A stretch of DNA of 64,000 nucleotides from Novosphingobium profundi (GTDB lineage: Bacteria > Pseudomonadota > Alphaproteobacteria > Sphingomonadales > Sphingomonadaceae), in NCBI RefSeq assembly GCF_020524485.1, contig NZ_JAIVLF010000004.1:186001-250000 (forward strand). The letters are read 5' to 3'. Positions within the stretch are counted from its first letter, which is position 1. Each line of letters starts with the position of its first letter. This document shows positions 38,664 to 46,942 of the stretch, one piece after another. The position numbers and the translations under genes are program-made. The notes beneath the pieces are model-generated. The model had not been told where the DNA came from. It saw only the letters and a list, made by a program, of their open reading frames with translations, and did no database searches.

Positions 38664-38747
38664 AAGGGGACCTGAGAAAGACGCGCGCAGGACGCCAGAT
38701 CCGCGCAGCGCAAGGCCAGCAAGACAAATTCCGAACGAGACACACCC

Positions 38748-40421
38748 ATGACAATGCTGAAAGACCCCTCGGTCAAGTATCGCCCCTTCCCGCAGATCGA
38801 CCTGCCCAACCGCCAGTGGCCGTCGCAGACGATCACCAAGGCGCCGCGCTGGCTCTCCACGGACCTGCGCGATGGCAACCAGGCCCTTATCGATCCGATG
38901 GGCGCGGAGAAGAAGACCCGCTTCTTCGACCTGCTCGTCAAGGTTGGCCTCAAGGAGATCGAGGTCGGCTTCCCGAGCGCAGGCGCGACCGAGTTCAATT
39001 TCATCCGCGGTCTCGTCGATTCGGGCCGTATCCCCGAGGACGTCCTCGTCCAGGTGCTGACCCAGTCGCGCCAGGACCTGATCGAGAAGTCGTTCGAGAG
39101 CCTCGCGGGCGTTCACGAAGCGATCGTCCACGTCTACAATGCGGTCTCGCCGCTGTGGCGCAACGTGGTCTTCAACATGGACCGCAAGGACGTGCGTGGC
39201 ATTGCCGTCAACGGCGCGAAGATCATCCGCGACCAGATCGCCAAGTACCCGCAGACCAAGTGGAACGTGGAGTACAGCCCCGAGACCTTCTCGACCGCCG
39301 AACTCGACTTCTCGATCGAGTGCTGCGAGGCGGTGATGGAGGTTCTCCAGCCCACGCCCGAGAACCCGATCATCCTCAATCTGCCGGCCACGGTCGAGGC
39401 GGCGACGCCCAACATCTACGCCGACCAGATCGAGTACTTCTGCCGCAACCTGCCCAACCGCGAAAGCGCGGTCATCTCGCTGCACACCCACAACGACCGG
39501 GGCACCGGCGTTGCCGCGGCGGAACTGGGCCTCATGGCGGGCGCGGACCGTGTCGAGGGCTGCCTGTTCGGCAATGGCGAGCGCACCGGCAACTGCTGCC
39601 TGGTGACGGTTGCGATGAACATGTACACGCAAGGGGTCAGCCCCGAGCTGGATTTCTCGGACATCGACGAGGTCATCCAGACGGTCGAATACTGCAACCA
39701 GCTCAAGGTCCCCGAGCGTCACCCCTACGGCGGCGAACTGGTCTTCACCGCGTTCTCGGGCTCGCACCAGGACGCGATCAAGAAGGGCTTTGCGGCCAAG
39801 GAAACGCGCAACAACGAAGTCTGGGCCGTGCCGTATCTGCCGATCGACCCCGCCGACCTCGGCCGCGACTACGAGGCGGTCATCCGCGTCAATTCGCAGT
39901 CGGGCAAGGGCGGCTTTGCCTGGGTCATCGAGCAGGACCAGGGCCTCAAGCTGCCCAAGCGCATGCAGGCGCACTTCTCCAAGCACGTGCAGAACCTGGC
40001 CGACGAACTCGGCCGCGAGTTGCAAGCCGGTGACATCTGGGACGTGTTCCGCGCAGCCTATCGCCTCGATGCGCCGCAGCGTTTCCAGCTCATCGACTGG
40101 GACGAGGCACGTGGCAGCGACGGCACCCGCGTCTTTGCTGGCAAGATCGGCGTCGATGGCCAGGAACAGTCGGTCTCGGGCCGCGGCAAGGGCCTGATCT
40201 CCTCGATCGTGGCGACGCTCGATGAGGGCTTCGGCGTCAAGCTCGACGTGCGCGACTACGCCGAGCACTCGATGGGCAAGGATTCCAACGCCCGCGCCGC
40301 CGCTTACGTCGAATGCGTGACGCCCGAGGGCCAGGTCATCTGGGGCGTGGGCATCGACGAGGACGTGGCGACCGCCAGCGTGCGCGCCGTGCTGAGCGCG
40401 GCCAACGCCGTGGGCGCCTGA
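38748..40421 (+). CDS. leuA: 2-isopropylmalate synthase
   Basis: First committed step of leucine synthesis: condenses 2-ketoisovalerate with acetyl-CoA. The 557 residues match the long LeuA2-type family: the catalytic barrel opens LSTDLRDGNQALIDPM (metal and catalytic Arg/Asp at about residues 40-50), continues through VIVHVYNAVSPLWR, and has the zinc histidines in SLHTHNDRGTG. The GERTGNCCLV motif and a C-terminal LeuA allosteric domain (about residues 430-557) complete it. It is regulated by the leader peptide upstream and probably by leucine binding the C-terminal domain. Confidence 0.97.
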   Translation: MTMLKDPSVKYRPFPQIDLPNRQWPSQTITKAPRWLSTDLRDGNQALIDPMGAEKKTRFFDLLVKVGLKEIEVGFPSAGATEFNFIRGLVDSGRIPEDVLVQVLTQSRQDLIEKSFESLAGVHEAIVHVYNAVSPLWRNVVFNMDRKDVRGIAVNGAKIIRDQIAKYPQTKWNVEYSPETFSTAELDFSIECCEAVMEVLQPTPENPIILNLPATVEAATPNIYADQIEYFCRNLPNRESAVISLHTHNDRGTGVAAAELGLMAGADRVEGCLFGNGERTGNCCLVTVAMNMYTQGVSPELDFSDIDEVIQTVEYCNQLKVPERHPYGGELVFTAFSGSHQDAIKKGFAAKETRNNEVWAVPYLPIDPADLGRDYEAVIRVNSQSGKGGFAWVIEQDQGLKLPKRMQAHFSKHVQNLADELGRELQAGDIWDVFRAAYRLDAPQRFQLIDWDEARGSDGTRVFAGKIGVDGQEQSVSGRGKGLISSIVATLDEGFGVKLDVRDYAEHSMGKDSNARAAAYVECVTPEGQVIWGVGIDEDVATASVRAVLSAANAVGA

Positions 40422-40442
40422 TCCTGCTACCAAGACAAACGC

Positions 40443-40480
40443 AGAAGGGCGGGAAGAGCATAGGCTTTTCCCGCCCTTCT
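40443..40480 (+). terminator. Hairpin after leuA
   Basis: A perfect 12-base inverted repeat, AGAAGGGCGGGA and its complement, lies 22 bases after the leuA stop. It lacks a T-run after it on the plus strand, so it is a probable but imperfect terminator. Confidence 0.6.
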
Positions 40481-40592
40481 CATATGCCGCGCCGACGATT
40501 TTTCTTTCCCTATACGTAAAGCAATCTCGACAGTCCGCTTCCGCCTGCCTATCCTTTTGGACAAAGCACATGTTCTGGAAGAGAGATTGCCC

Positions 40593-41561
40593 GTGACTGG
40601 ACCTGACAGCGGCGCCGCAGCGCGTCTTCGCGCCAAGCTGCGCCTGCCCGTGATTGCCGCCCCGATGTTCCTTGTGTCCGGCCCCGAGCTCGTGATCGCA
40701 CAGGTGCGCTCCGGCATTGTCGGCAGTTTTCCCTCGCTCAACGCGCGGCCCGTCAGCCAGCTCGACGAGTGGCTTCATCAGATTACCGAGGAAACGACGG
40801 GGTGCGAGGCTCCCTTCGCGGTCAACCTGATCGTCCACAAGTCGAACGCCCGCGTCGAGGAAGACCTCGCCGTGCTCGAGAAGTGGAAGGTGCCGCTTGT
40901 CATCACCTCGCTCGGAGCCAATGCCGAACTGAACCAGGCTGTCCATGGCTGGGGCGGGATGGTCCTGCACGACGTGATCGACAATCGCTTCGCCCGCAAG
41001 GCCGTGGACAAGGGCGCGGACGGTCTCATCGCGGTCGCCGCAGGTGCTGGCGGGCATGCGGGGCGCCTTTCCCCCTTCGCGCTGGTTCAGGAGATCCGCA
41101 GCTGGTTTGATGGGCCCCTCGCCCTCTCCGGCTCGATTGCCAATGGTCCCGCCATCCTCGCCGCCCAGGCCCTTGGCGCCGACTTCGCCTATATCGGCAC
41201 CCCCTGGATCGCGACCGAGGAAGCCCAGGCCGTCCAGGGCTACAAGGACGCCATCGTGGCGGGTTCCGCCTCCGACATCGTCTATTCGAACCTGTTTACC
41301 GGCGTTCACGGCAACTACTTGCGCCCCTCGATCGTGGCGGCCGGTCTCGATCCCGACAACCTGCCCGAAGGAGACCGAAGCCAGATGAACTTCGGTTCGG
41401 GTGGGAACACCGCCGCCAAGGCCTGGAAGGACATCTGGGGCGCCGGGCAAGGGATCGGTGCTGTCCAGACCGTGGAAAGCGTCGCTGCGCGCACCGAGCG
41501 CCTCGAACGCGAATATCAGGAGGCCCTGATCCGTCTGCGTGGCCGCACCGGCATGGCCTGA
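40593..41561 (+). CDS. Nitronate monooxygenase family protein
   Basis: A 322-residue FMN-binding TIM barrel of the NMO/2-nitropropane dioxygenase family. It opens with LRAKLRLPVIAAPMFLVSGPELVIAQ. Flavin-phosphate contacts appear in the AVAAGAGGHAGR and SGSIANGPAILAAQALGADFAYIGT segments, with the catalytic-site histidine in GGHAG. The family oxidises nitronates such as propionate-3-nitronate; actual substrates are often unknown. The GTG at 40593 has GGAAGAGAG upstream; a TTG at 40557 is less likely. Its last 46 bases overlap the convergent AHH gene. Confidence 0.9.
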   Translation: MTGPDSGAAARLRAKLRLPVIAAPMFLVSGPELVIAQVRSGIVGSFPSLNARPVSQLDEWLHQITEETTGCEAPFAVNLIVHKSNARVEEDLAVLEKWKVPLVITSLGANAELNQAVHGWGGMVLHDVIDNRFARKAVDKGADGLIAVAAGAGGHAGRLSPFALVQEIRSWFDGPLALSGSIANGPAILAAQALGADFAYIGTPWIATEEAQAVQGYKDAIVAGSASDIVYSNLFTGVHGNYLRPSIVAAGLDPDNLPEGDRSQMNFGSGGNTAAKAWKDIWGAGQGIGAVQTVESVAARTERLEREYQEALIRLRGRTGMA

Positions 41562-42112
41562 ACCACAGGCTCGGCGCTTTCCGGCGGCACGGCGGGGACA
41601 GGCGTGGCCGCCCAGAGGGCTTCTGCTACCTCATCGAGCTCGGAGAAGTCGCGTGTGGCCGGGTCGTAGCGGTTCAGCAGCGGACGCTGGACCCGCGTGT
41701 CGAGCAGGAAGCGCCGCAAGGCCCGCTGCAGAAGTGCGAGGCGCATCTGCGCCTGGCGTGCCGCCTGTGCGGGATCGCGGCTCCGCTGGCGGGCCCAGTC
41801 CGCCTCGATCTGCCCCACCCGCAAGGTGACGAGTTCGCTGTAACGGCGATGCGGCCCCCGGTGGAGCGGCAGCCCAAGCCGCAGCGCCGCCACCTCGCGG
41901 CAGGGAAGCAGCAGGCCGTTCTCGCGAAAGTCCTCGAAGCGGGCATGACCATCGCCGATTTCGCGAAACATGCGCTCAAAACTGGTGCGGGCGAGCAATT
42001 GGCGCGGCAGGAGATGATGGCGCTGAAGGGCGGGATCGTATCCCGGCGCGTTCTGCCGGTTGACCGATCGGAACGCGAGGAAGTTACGTCGACCACCCTC
42101 GGGCGGGGTCAT
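41516..42112 (-). CDS. AHH-type HNH/Endonuclease VII-fold nuclease-like protein
   Basis: A 198-residue protein. The central part carries LQRHHLLPRQLL (paired histidines, about residues 30-41), RFEDFRENGLLLPC, and GLPLHRGPHRRYSELV. This is the pattern of the AHH group of the HNH/ENDO VII nucleases, where the His residues bind metal and attack DNA or RNA. Most family members are toxin tips of secretion systems, but this one has no signal, repeats or trafficking domain and looks like a stand-alone cytoplasmic protein. The C-terminus is Arg/Pro-rich. Its start overlaps the upstream gene (ATGA). Activity and role are not established. Confidence 0.8.
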   Translation of the reverse strand: MTPPEGGRRNFLAFRSVNRQNAPGYDPALQRHHLLPRQLLARTSFERMFREIGDGHARFEDFRENGLLLPCREVAALRLGLPLHRGPHRRYSELVTLRVGQIEADWARQRSRDPAQAARQAQMRLALLQRALRRFLLDTRVQRPLLNRYDPATRDFSELDEVAEALWAATPVPAVPPESAEPVVQAMPVRPRRRIRAS

Positions 42113-42885
42113 TCAGCACGCCACGCCCAGATCTTGCGCCCCTGCCCGGCGGGCTCGAGGACAAGCTGCTCGGCACCGATAGAGACGTCCACCTCGCCCG
42201 GAGGCACGCCGTTTGCGACAAGGTAATCGACCAGCCGCACCGCCAGCTTGATATCCGCCACGGGATCGTCCTTGGTCCCGGCTTCGAGTTGCATCTCCGC
42301 GCCGGCAAAGAAGGCCAACCCCTGGCTCGCCACGCTGCCATCGGGCGCGCGCGCCAGCGAGGTCAGCCCCAGCGCCGGAAAAGCCCCGCCCGCCAGCCAG
42401 TTGAGGACGAGGCGGGCAAAATAGGCGGGCTCCATCGCACTGCGGGCCGGAGGCCAGAGGACTTCCCGGAGCGGCAAATGCAGCGCCAGGTTCGCGGCCA
42501 GCCCGGCCATAGTGCGAATGACCGGCGCCAGTCCCGCTCCGGCGGCAATGTGGCCCGCAGGCCCCAGGATAACGGCTTCGCCCGGCGTAGTCGGCGCATC
42601 CTCGCCCATCGGAGCAAAGCCATATCTCCGGGACGAAGCCGGCAGCGGTTCGGCCTCGGCGGGAGCGAGCCCGCGCAGGTCGAACGTCAGGCCGCTTGCC
42701 AGGATTTCCACCCAGCCTTCCTCCGCCGGGGGCTCATGGCTCAGGCGCGCGACAAGGCCATCGTTGCCGCCCTCTTCGACAACGCGGCGTATGGTGGCAA
42801 GATCCGGGCGGGTTCCAGGCGCGAAGACAAGCGCAAAGGCCTCGTCCGCGACGGGCCAGGCCCTGGTTGAAACGCTCGCTTCCAC
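42109..42885 (-). CDS. Conserved-looking hypothetical protein paired with the AHH gene
   Basis: A 258-residue soluble protein, acidic, rich in Ala, Leu, Gly and Pro, without signal peptide or membrane segment. I do not recognise a family. Visible segments include FALVFAPGTRPDLATIRRVV at the start, GEAVILGPAGHIAAGAGLAP in the middle and a C-terminal DIKLAVRLVDYLVANG. The start is GTG at 42885. It overlaps the AHH gene by four bases, so the two are translated together. If AHH is a nuclease, this could be a partner or immunity protein, but that is only an inference from position. Confidence 0.75.
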   Translation of the reverse strand: MEASVSTRAWPVADEAFALVFAPGTRPDLATIRRVVEEGGNDGLVARLSHEPPAEEGWVEILASGLTFDLRGLAPAEAEPLPASSRRYGFAPMGEDAPTTPGEAVILGPAGHIAAGAGLAPVIRTMAGLAANLALHLPLREVLWPPARSAMEPAYFARLVLNWLAGGAFPALGLTSLARAPDGSVASQGLAFFAGAEMQLEAGTKDDPVADIKLAVRLVDYLVANGVPPGEVDVSIGAEQLVLEPAGQGRKIWAWRAE

Positions 42886-43006
42886 CGCTCTTGCCGTCCT
42901 CCCGGGCCCCCGAACCGCATTGGCGCACAGCCAAGCCTACTCGTCCAATAGGCCACAACTGGCCCCCGTTCGTCGAGTCTCTTGCGCGCATTCGTCTCAC
43001 GACGGG

Positions 43007-43501
43007 TCAGAAGACGCCCATGGCAAGCCCTGTCGCGAGCGCCTCGCCCATCTCCCGGCATGCCGATAGAGAGGCCTGCGGCACTATCTTGGGCGCCAGG
43101 ATCTCCTCGGGCGTCTGCGCCCCCAGGTTGACGATCATCCCCTCGGCCACACGCTTGAGCCGCCAGCCCGTGGCGATCCGCTCGATCTGGGCCTGCGCGC
43201 CGTGTCCGTCCGAGCCGGCCGCGATCACCGTCGCATAGCCCCGCCCCTCGATGCGGCCCAGCACGGGGTAGTAGGCCTGGTCGAACATCTCCTTCATCTC
43301 GCCCGTCACGCTGGCAAGGTTCTCCGGGCACACGAAAACATAAGCCCCGGCCTCCAGGATATCGTCCGCCGTGACATCGCGGGCCCGTATACGGCGCACA
43401 CCGCCCCCCTCACCTGCATCACGTGCGCCCTCTTCCAGCGCCTCCGACAGCGCGCGGGCCGCCCCTGTTCGGCTGTGCCAGATGATCGCCAGATGGCTCA
43501 T
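43007..43501 (-). CDS. Flavodoxin family protein
   Basis: A 164-residue flavodoxin-like fold: LAIIWHSRTGAARALSEAL is the FMN phosphate-binding loop (Ser-Arg-Thr-Gly at about residues 10-13), then VFVCPENLASVTGEMKEMFD, and GYATVIAAGSDGHGAQ near the flavin. It may be an NADPH:quinone-type or WrbA-like reductase; the substrate is unclear. It is divergent from recJ, with 83 bases between start codons, and 121 bases after its stop the unknown/AHH pair begins. Confidence 0.88.
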   Translation of the reverse strand: MSHLAIIWHSRTGAARALSEALEEGARDAGEGGGVRRIRARDVTADDILEAGAYVFVCPENLASVTGEMKEMFDQAYYPVLGRIEGRGYATVIAAGSDGHGAQAQIERIATGWRLKRVAEGMIVNLGAQTPEEILAPKIVPQASLSACREMGEALATGLAMGVF

Positions 43502-43584
43502 TGCGGGGTGTACTCCTCATGCAGGGGTGTTGGCGGCGTGAACGCTCTTTACCGTTGCCACGCGGTACGTGTAACCGCAGCGCC

Positions 43585-45381
43585 ATGGCTTCGCGACCTT
43601 CAACCGTTTTCGGCATCGAGCGCTCCCTCACCGGCAAGTCCTGGCTCTGGCGTGGGGGAAACATGGACATCTCGCAAGGCTTCGGAAGCCCCGGCGGACT
43701 GGAGGATGACATCGTCACCCAGCTCCTCCTCTCGCGCGGGGTCGATCGCAGCGATCTGGACCGCCACCGCAATCCCTCGCTGCGCGCCTTTCTGCCCGAC
43801 CCGTCCGAGTTCCAGGACATGGACGTGGCCGCTGCGCGCCTGGCCGATGCGGTCCAGAGGCGCGAGGCGATCACCGTCTACGGCGACTACGACGTCGATG
43901 GCGCAACCAGCGCAGCGCTGCTGATCCTGCTGCTGCGCCGCCTGGGCATCGAGGCCCGGTACTACATCCCCGACCGCCTGCTCGAAGGCTACGGCCCTTC
44001 GGGCGAGGCGCTTGTGCGCCTGGGCAAGGAAGGCTCCGATCTCGTCGTCACGGTCGACTGCGGGGCCATGGCGCACGAGGCGCTGGCCATGGCGAAGGAT
44101 GCCGGGCTCGATGTCGTCGTGGTCGACCACCACAAGTGCTCGCCCGAGCTTCCCAGAACGGTCGCGCTGGTCAATCCCAACCGCCTCGACGAGAGCGACC
44201 TTGCCGCCTCGCACGGAAATCTCGCGGCCGTGGGCGTTGCGTTCCTCCTTGCCATCGCCACCGTGCGCACGCTGCGCGCGCGCGGCTACTTCCAGGAGAG
44301 GCGCGAGCCCGACCTCTTTGCCCTGCTTGATCTCGTCGCCCTGGGCACGGTGGCGGACGTCGCCTCGCTCCACGGCCTCAACCGCGCGCTCGTAGCGCAA
44401 GGGCTCAAGGTCATGGCCCGGCGCGAGCACATCGGCATGTCCGCGCTGATCGATGCGAGCCGCCTGAGCCGCGCCCCCACCTGCTCGGACCTCGGCTTTG
44501 CGCTGGGTCCGCGCATCAACGCCGGCGGGCGCGTGGGCGAATCGACGCTGGGCGTGCGCCTTCTCACCACCACCGACCCGCACGAGGCCGAGCAGATCGC
44601 TGCCCAGCTCTCGCACCTCAATGACGAGCGCCGCGCAATCGAGCAGGCCGTGCAGGAAGCGGCCGAGGAGCAGTTGGCCCGCCAGGACAACCGCTCGGTC
44701 CTTGTCCTGGCCGGCGCAGGCTGGCACCCCGGCGTCATCGGGATCGTCGCCGGGCGCATCAAGGAGAAGACCGGCAAACCTGCACTCGTCATCGCGCTCG
44801 AGGCTGACGAGGCGGGCAATGGCAAGGGATCGGGCCGCTCGATTGCGGGCGTGGACCTGGGTGCGGCGATCATTGCCGCGCGCGAAGTGGGCCTGCTGGT
44901 GGCGGGCGGCGGCCACGCGATGGCCTGCGGCCTTACCATTGCGCCGGACAAGCTGGATGCCCTGTCCGACTGGCTCGACGACAGGTTGGCCGGAGACGTC
45001 GCCCGCGCCAGCGCCAGCCAGTCGATTCGCCTCGATCTTGCGCTGTCGCCGGGCGGCCTGACGCCCGACCTCGTCGAAACACTCGACGGCGCAGGCCCTT
45101 ACGGGATGGGCTGGCCGGGCCCGCGCGTGGCCGTGGGGCCGGTGCGCGTGTTCAAGGCGGACGTCGTGGGCAAGGACCACGTGCGCCTGATCGTGGGCGG
45201 ACAGGATGGCGGGCGTTTCAAGGCCATGGCCTTCCGCGCGGCCGAGACCGACATGGGCCAGGCCCTCCTCCATGGCAGCGAAGGACGCCGCCTGTGGCTC
45301 GCCGGACGCACCAAGATCGACGACTGGGGCCCGCGCCCTCAGGCCGAACTGCATATCGAAGACGCCGCCTTTGCCGACTGA
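43585..45381 (+). CDS. recJ: Single-stranded-DNA-specific exonuclease
   Basis: 5'-3' exonuclease for recombination and mismatch repair. The 598 residues include the DHH phosphoesterase motifs: VYGDYDVDGATSAALLILLL (motif I), VVTVDCGAMAHEAL, DVVVVDHHKC (DHH), and the DHHA1 motif GGGHAMACGLT (about residue 445), with an OB-like domain at the end (ADVVGKDHVRLIV). The ATG at 43585 is preferred; an in-frame start at 43501 overlaps the divergent flavodoxin gene. tRNA genes follow it. Confidence 0.97.
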   Translation: MASRPSTVFGIERSLTGKSWLWRGGNMDISQGFGSPGGLEDDIVTQLLLSRGVDRSDLDRHRNPSLRAFLPDPSEFQDMDVAAARLADAVQRREAITVYGDYDVDGATSAALLILLLRRLGIEARYYIPDRLLEGYGPSGEALVRLGKEGSDLVVTVDCGAMAHEALAMAKDAGLDVVVVDHHKCSPELPRTVALVNPNRLDESDLAASHGNLAAVGVAFLLAIATVRTLRARGYFQERREPDLFALLDLVALGTVADVASLHGLNRALVAQGLKVMARREHIGMSALIDASRLSRAPTCSDLGFALGPRINAGGRVGESTLGVRLLTTTDPHEAEQIAAQLSHLNDERRAIEQAVQEAAEEQLARQDNRSVLVLAGAGWHPGVIGIVAGRIKEKTGKPALVIALEADEAGNGKGSGRSIAGVDLGAAIIAAREVGLLVAGGGHAMACGLTIAPDKLDALSDWLDDRLAGDVARASASQSIRLDLALSPGGLTPDLVETLDGAGPYGMGWPGPRVAVGPVRVFKADVVGKDHVRLIVGGQDGGRFKAMAFRAAETDMGQALLHGSEGRRLWLAGRTKIDDWGPRPQAELHIEDAAFAD

Positions 45382-45428
45382 GTTTCAAGAATTTTTGCAG
45401 GAATTTCATTTTTCGCCAACGATAGGGG

Positions 45429-45457
45429 TTGACCGTTCATGGGACCCCCGCTAGAGG
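45429..45457 (+). promoter_or_regulatory. Promoter of the tRNA-Glu cluster
   Basis: TTGACC (45429-45434) and TAGAGG (45452-45457) are exactly 17 bases apart, 30 bases before the first tRNA. Stable-RNA promoters in alphaproteobacteria often look like this. Confidence 0.7.
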
Positions 45458-45487
45458 CGCGGTCCTGCCACCGGCGCAGCACGGTTT

Positions 45488-45563
45488 GGCCCCTTCGTCT
45501 AGCGGTCTAGGACGCGGCCCTTTCACGGCTGAAACACGGGTTCGAGTCCCGTAGGGGTCACCA
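45488..45563 (+). tRNA. tRNA-Glu (anticodon UUC), copy 1
   Basis: Full 76-base cloverleaf with encoded CCA: acceptor GGCCCCT/AGGGGTC, anticodon loop CTTTCAC (anticodon TTC, 45522-45524), T-loop TTCGAGT. It reads GAA and GAG by wobble. Confidence 0.97.
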
Positions 45564-45602
45564 TTCCGGTGCTGTGCCTGGCAGGTTTTAAAATGGCTTA
45601 AC

Positions 45603-45678
45603 GGCCCCTTCGTCTAGCGGTCTAGGACGCGGCCCTCTCACGGCTGAAACACGGGTTCGAGTCCCGTAGGGGTCACCA
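45603..45678 (+). tRNA. tRNA-Glu (anticodon CUC)
   Basis: Identical to copy 1 except for one base: the anticodon loop is CTCTCAC, giving CTC at 45637-45639, which reads GAG only. CCA is encoded. It sits between the two UUC copies. Confidence 0.96.
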
Positions 45679-45710
45679 AGCTTTTTTGAAACGCCTTACA
45701 TGGCCTTCGT

Positions 45711-45786
45711 GGCCCCTTCGTCTAGCGGTCTAGGACGCGGCCCTTTCACGGCTGAAACACGGGTTCGAGTCCCGTAGGGGTCACCA
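45711..45786 (+). tRNA. tRNA-Glu (anticodon UUC), copy 2
   Basis: Base-for-base the same 76-base tRNA as copy 1 (anticodon TTC at 45745-45747) with encoded CCA. The three genes are probably one transcript; spacers are 39 and 32 bases. Confidence 0.97.
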
Positions 45787-45856
45787 CTTCTTCTTCCGGC
45801 AAGAAACGCCGGTCCGGGCGCATCAGCCCTTCCCCTCACCTTCGTGATACCTCGTC

Positions 45857-46594
45857 CTAGCGACAGGCCGTAGCGCCCATCGTACGCTGCGCCTGGTCCA
45901 GATGCAGGTGATTGGCGTGCGCCGCGTTGTAATCAGGCGAAAGCACGGTCGCGAAGGGTCCGCAGGCCGCATCGCGCACCGCGTGGAGAAACGCCGCCTT
46001 GCCGCCGGTCTCTTCGTCCCAGTCATCGAGCAAGGTGATACGCGTGCCATCCTCCAGGACGAAGCCCGCAATGTCGATGGCGTTGCCTGTGGCGTGCTCG
46101 CTCCAGTTGCCCTGCTCGCCGCCACCGATCCGTCGGCAGTTGTAGGTTCCCATGTGCTCGATCCGGGCGACACCCTGCCCCAGATGCGCGCGCGCCGCCG
46201 GTTCGATGCCATGGCGCAGCCAGCGCGCAAAGGCCGCATCGACCGCGCAGGTCGTCTGCGCCGTGGAGGGGCGTAGCCCAAACCCCAAGGCGGAGACCGA
46301 GGCCAGTTGCTGGCGATCTTCGCGCCGACATGCACCGTCGCCGGTGGCGGGCAGGATGTCAGGAACGATGGCGCTGCGTTCCAGAAACGCGATACATGCC
46401 CTGGGATCGTCACGCAGGGCCGCGAGCTTGAACCCCGTGGCCCAGCCCTCGGGCTGGTCAAGCGTCAGCGGCACACGCGGATCATGTTCGGGATGATCGG
46501 CGAGCCAGGCCAGCCCTGCCGCCACAAGGCACACCAGCGCCAGGAGAACGAGGGCAATCCGGTCGAGAGGCAAGCGGCCAAGAAACGAGGACAT
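45857..46594 (-). CDS. Extensin-like C-terminal domain protein
   Basis: A 245-residue protein with one N-terminal membrane segment (IALVLLALVCLVAAGLAWLA, residues 13-32) and the rest in the periplasm. The core carries WSEHATGNAIDIAGF and NAAHANHLHLDQ. His...Asp plus HLH is the zinc arrangement of LAS-type peptidoglycan peptidases, and the extensin-like domain (once named after a plant protein) belongs to that group. A role in cell wall peptide cleavage is inferred. Several cysteines could form disulphides. Confidence 0.88.
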   Translation of the reverse strand: MSSFLGRLPLDRIALVLLALVCLVAAGLAWLADHPEHDPRVPLTLDQPEGWATGFKLAALRDDPRACIAFLERSAIVPDILPATGDGACRREDRQQLASVSALGFGLRPSTAQTTCAVDAAFARWLRHGIEPAARAHLGQGVARIEHMGTYNCRRIGGGEQGNWSEHATGNAIDIAGFVLEDGTRITLLDDWDEETGGKAAFLHAVRDAACGPFATVLSPDYNAAHANHLHLDQAQRTMGATACR

Positions 46595-46655
46595 GGCCCT
46601 TACAAGCCGTGTCGCGCCGCTTTGCTCCCGCCCGCAGCCCCCTTGGGTCGCTCTC

Positions 46656-46856
46656 TCAGTCGCTCAGCATGGCCACAACGAACCAGGACAGGCCGGTTGC
46701 AGCCAGGAACAGGGGCCAGGACCAGAAGAAGACATGACCGTCAATCGACGCACGCTCGAGCAGGAGCACACCGCCACGCATGCCCTGCGAGCCCAGAATA
46801 CCGGCCACCACCCATGTCAGCAGCCCGGCCGGAAAGAACGCCTTGATAAGCGCCAC
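46656..46856 (-). CDS. Small inner-membrane protein, unknown
   Basis: A 66-residue protein with two membrane segments (LLTWVVAGILG, and FFWSWPLFLAATGLSWFVVAML) and a short basic/acidic loop. The GTG at 46856 has a strong GGAGG upstream; a longer in-frame start at 46892 lacks one. I do not recognise a family. It stands 61 bases from the extensin-like gene start and 86 bases downstream of dnaE2. Confidence 0.65.
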   Translation of the reverse strand: MALIKAFFPAGLLTWVVAGILGSQGMRGGVLLLERASIDGHVFFWSWPLFLAATGLSWFVVAMLSD

Positions 46857-46942
46857 GTCGCAATCTCCTCCTTCAGTTCCCCGGCTAGACATGCGCCCAA
46901 GTGGTTAACGTCGTGCAAATACATAGCGAACGATAGCGAAAT

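Noticed and set aside
38436..41450. A very long open frame (about 1,000 codons) antisense to leuA and the nitronate monooxygenase gene; similar long antisense frames exist opposite carB, dnaG/rpoD, metA and dnaE2.
   Set aside because: High GC with strong third-position bias creates long antisense frames. The translations are rich in Arg, Ala, Gly and His with no recognisable domain, and they mirror real genes.
45488..45786. Tandem tRNA-Glu copies as possible attachment sites of an integrated element.
   Set aside because: All three tRNAs are complete, no integrase gene or partial tRNA copy is nearby, and the flanking genes are ordinary chromosomal ones.
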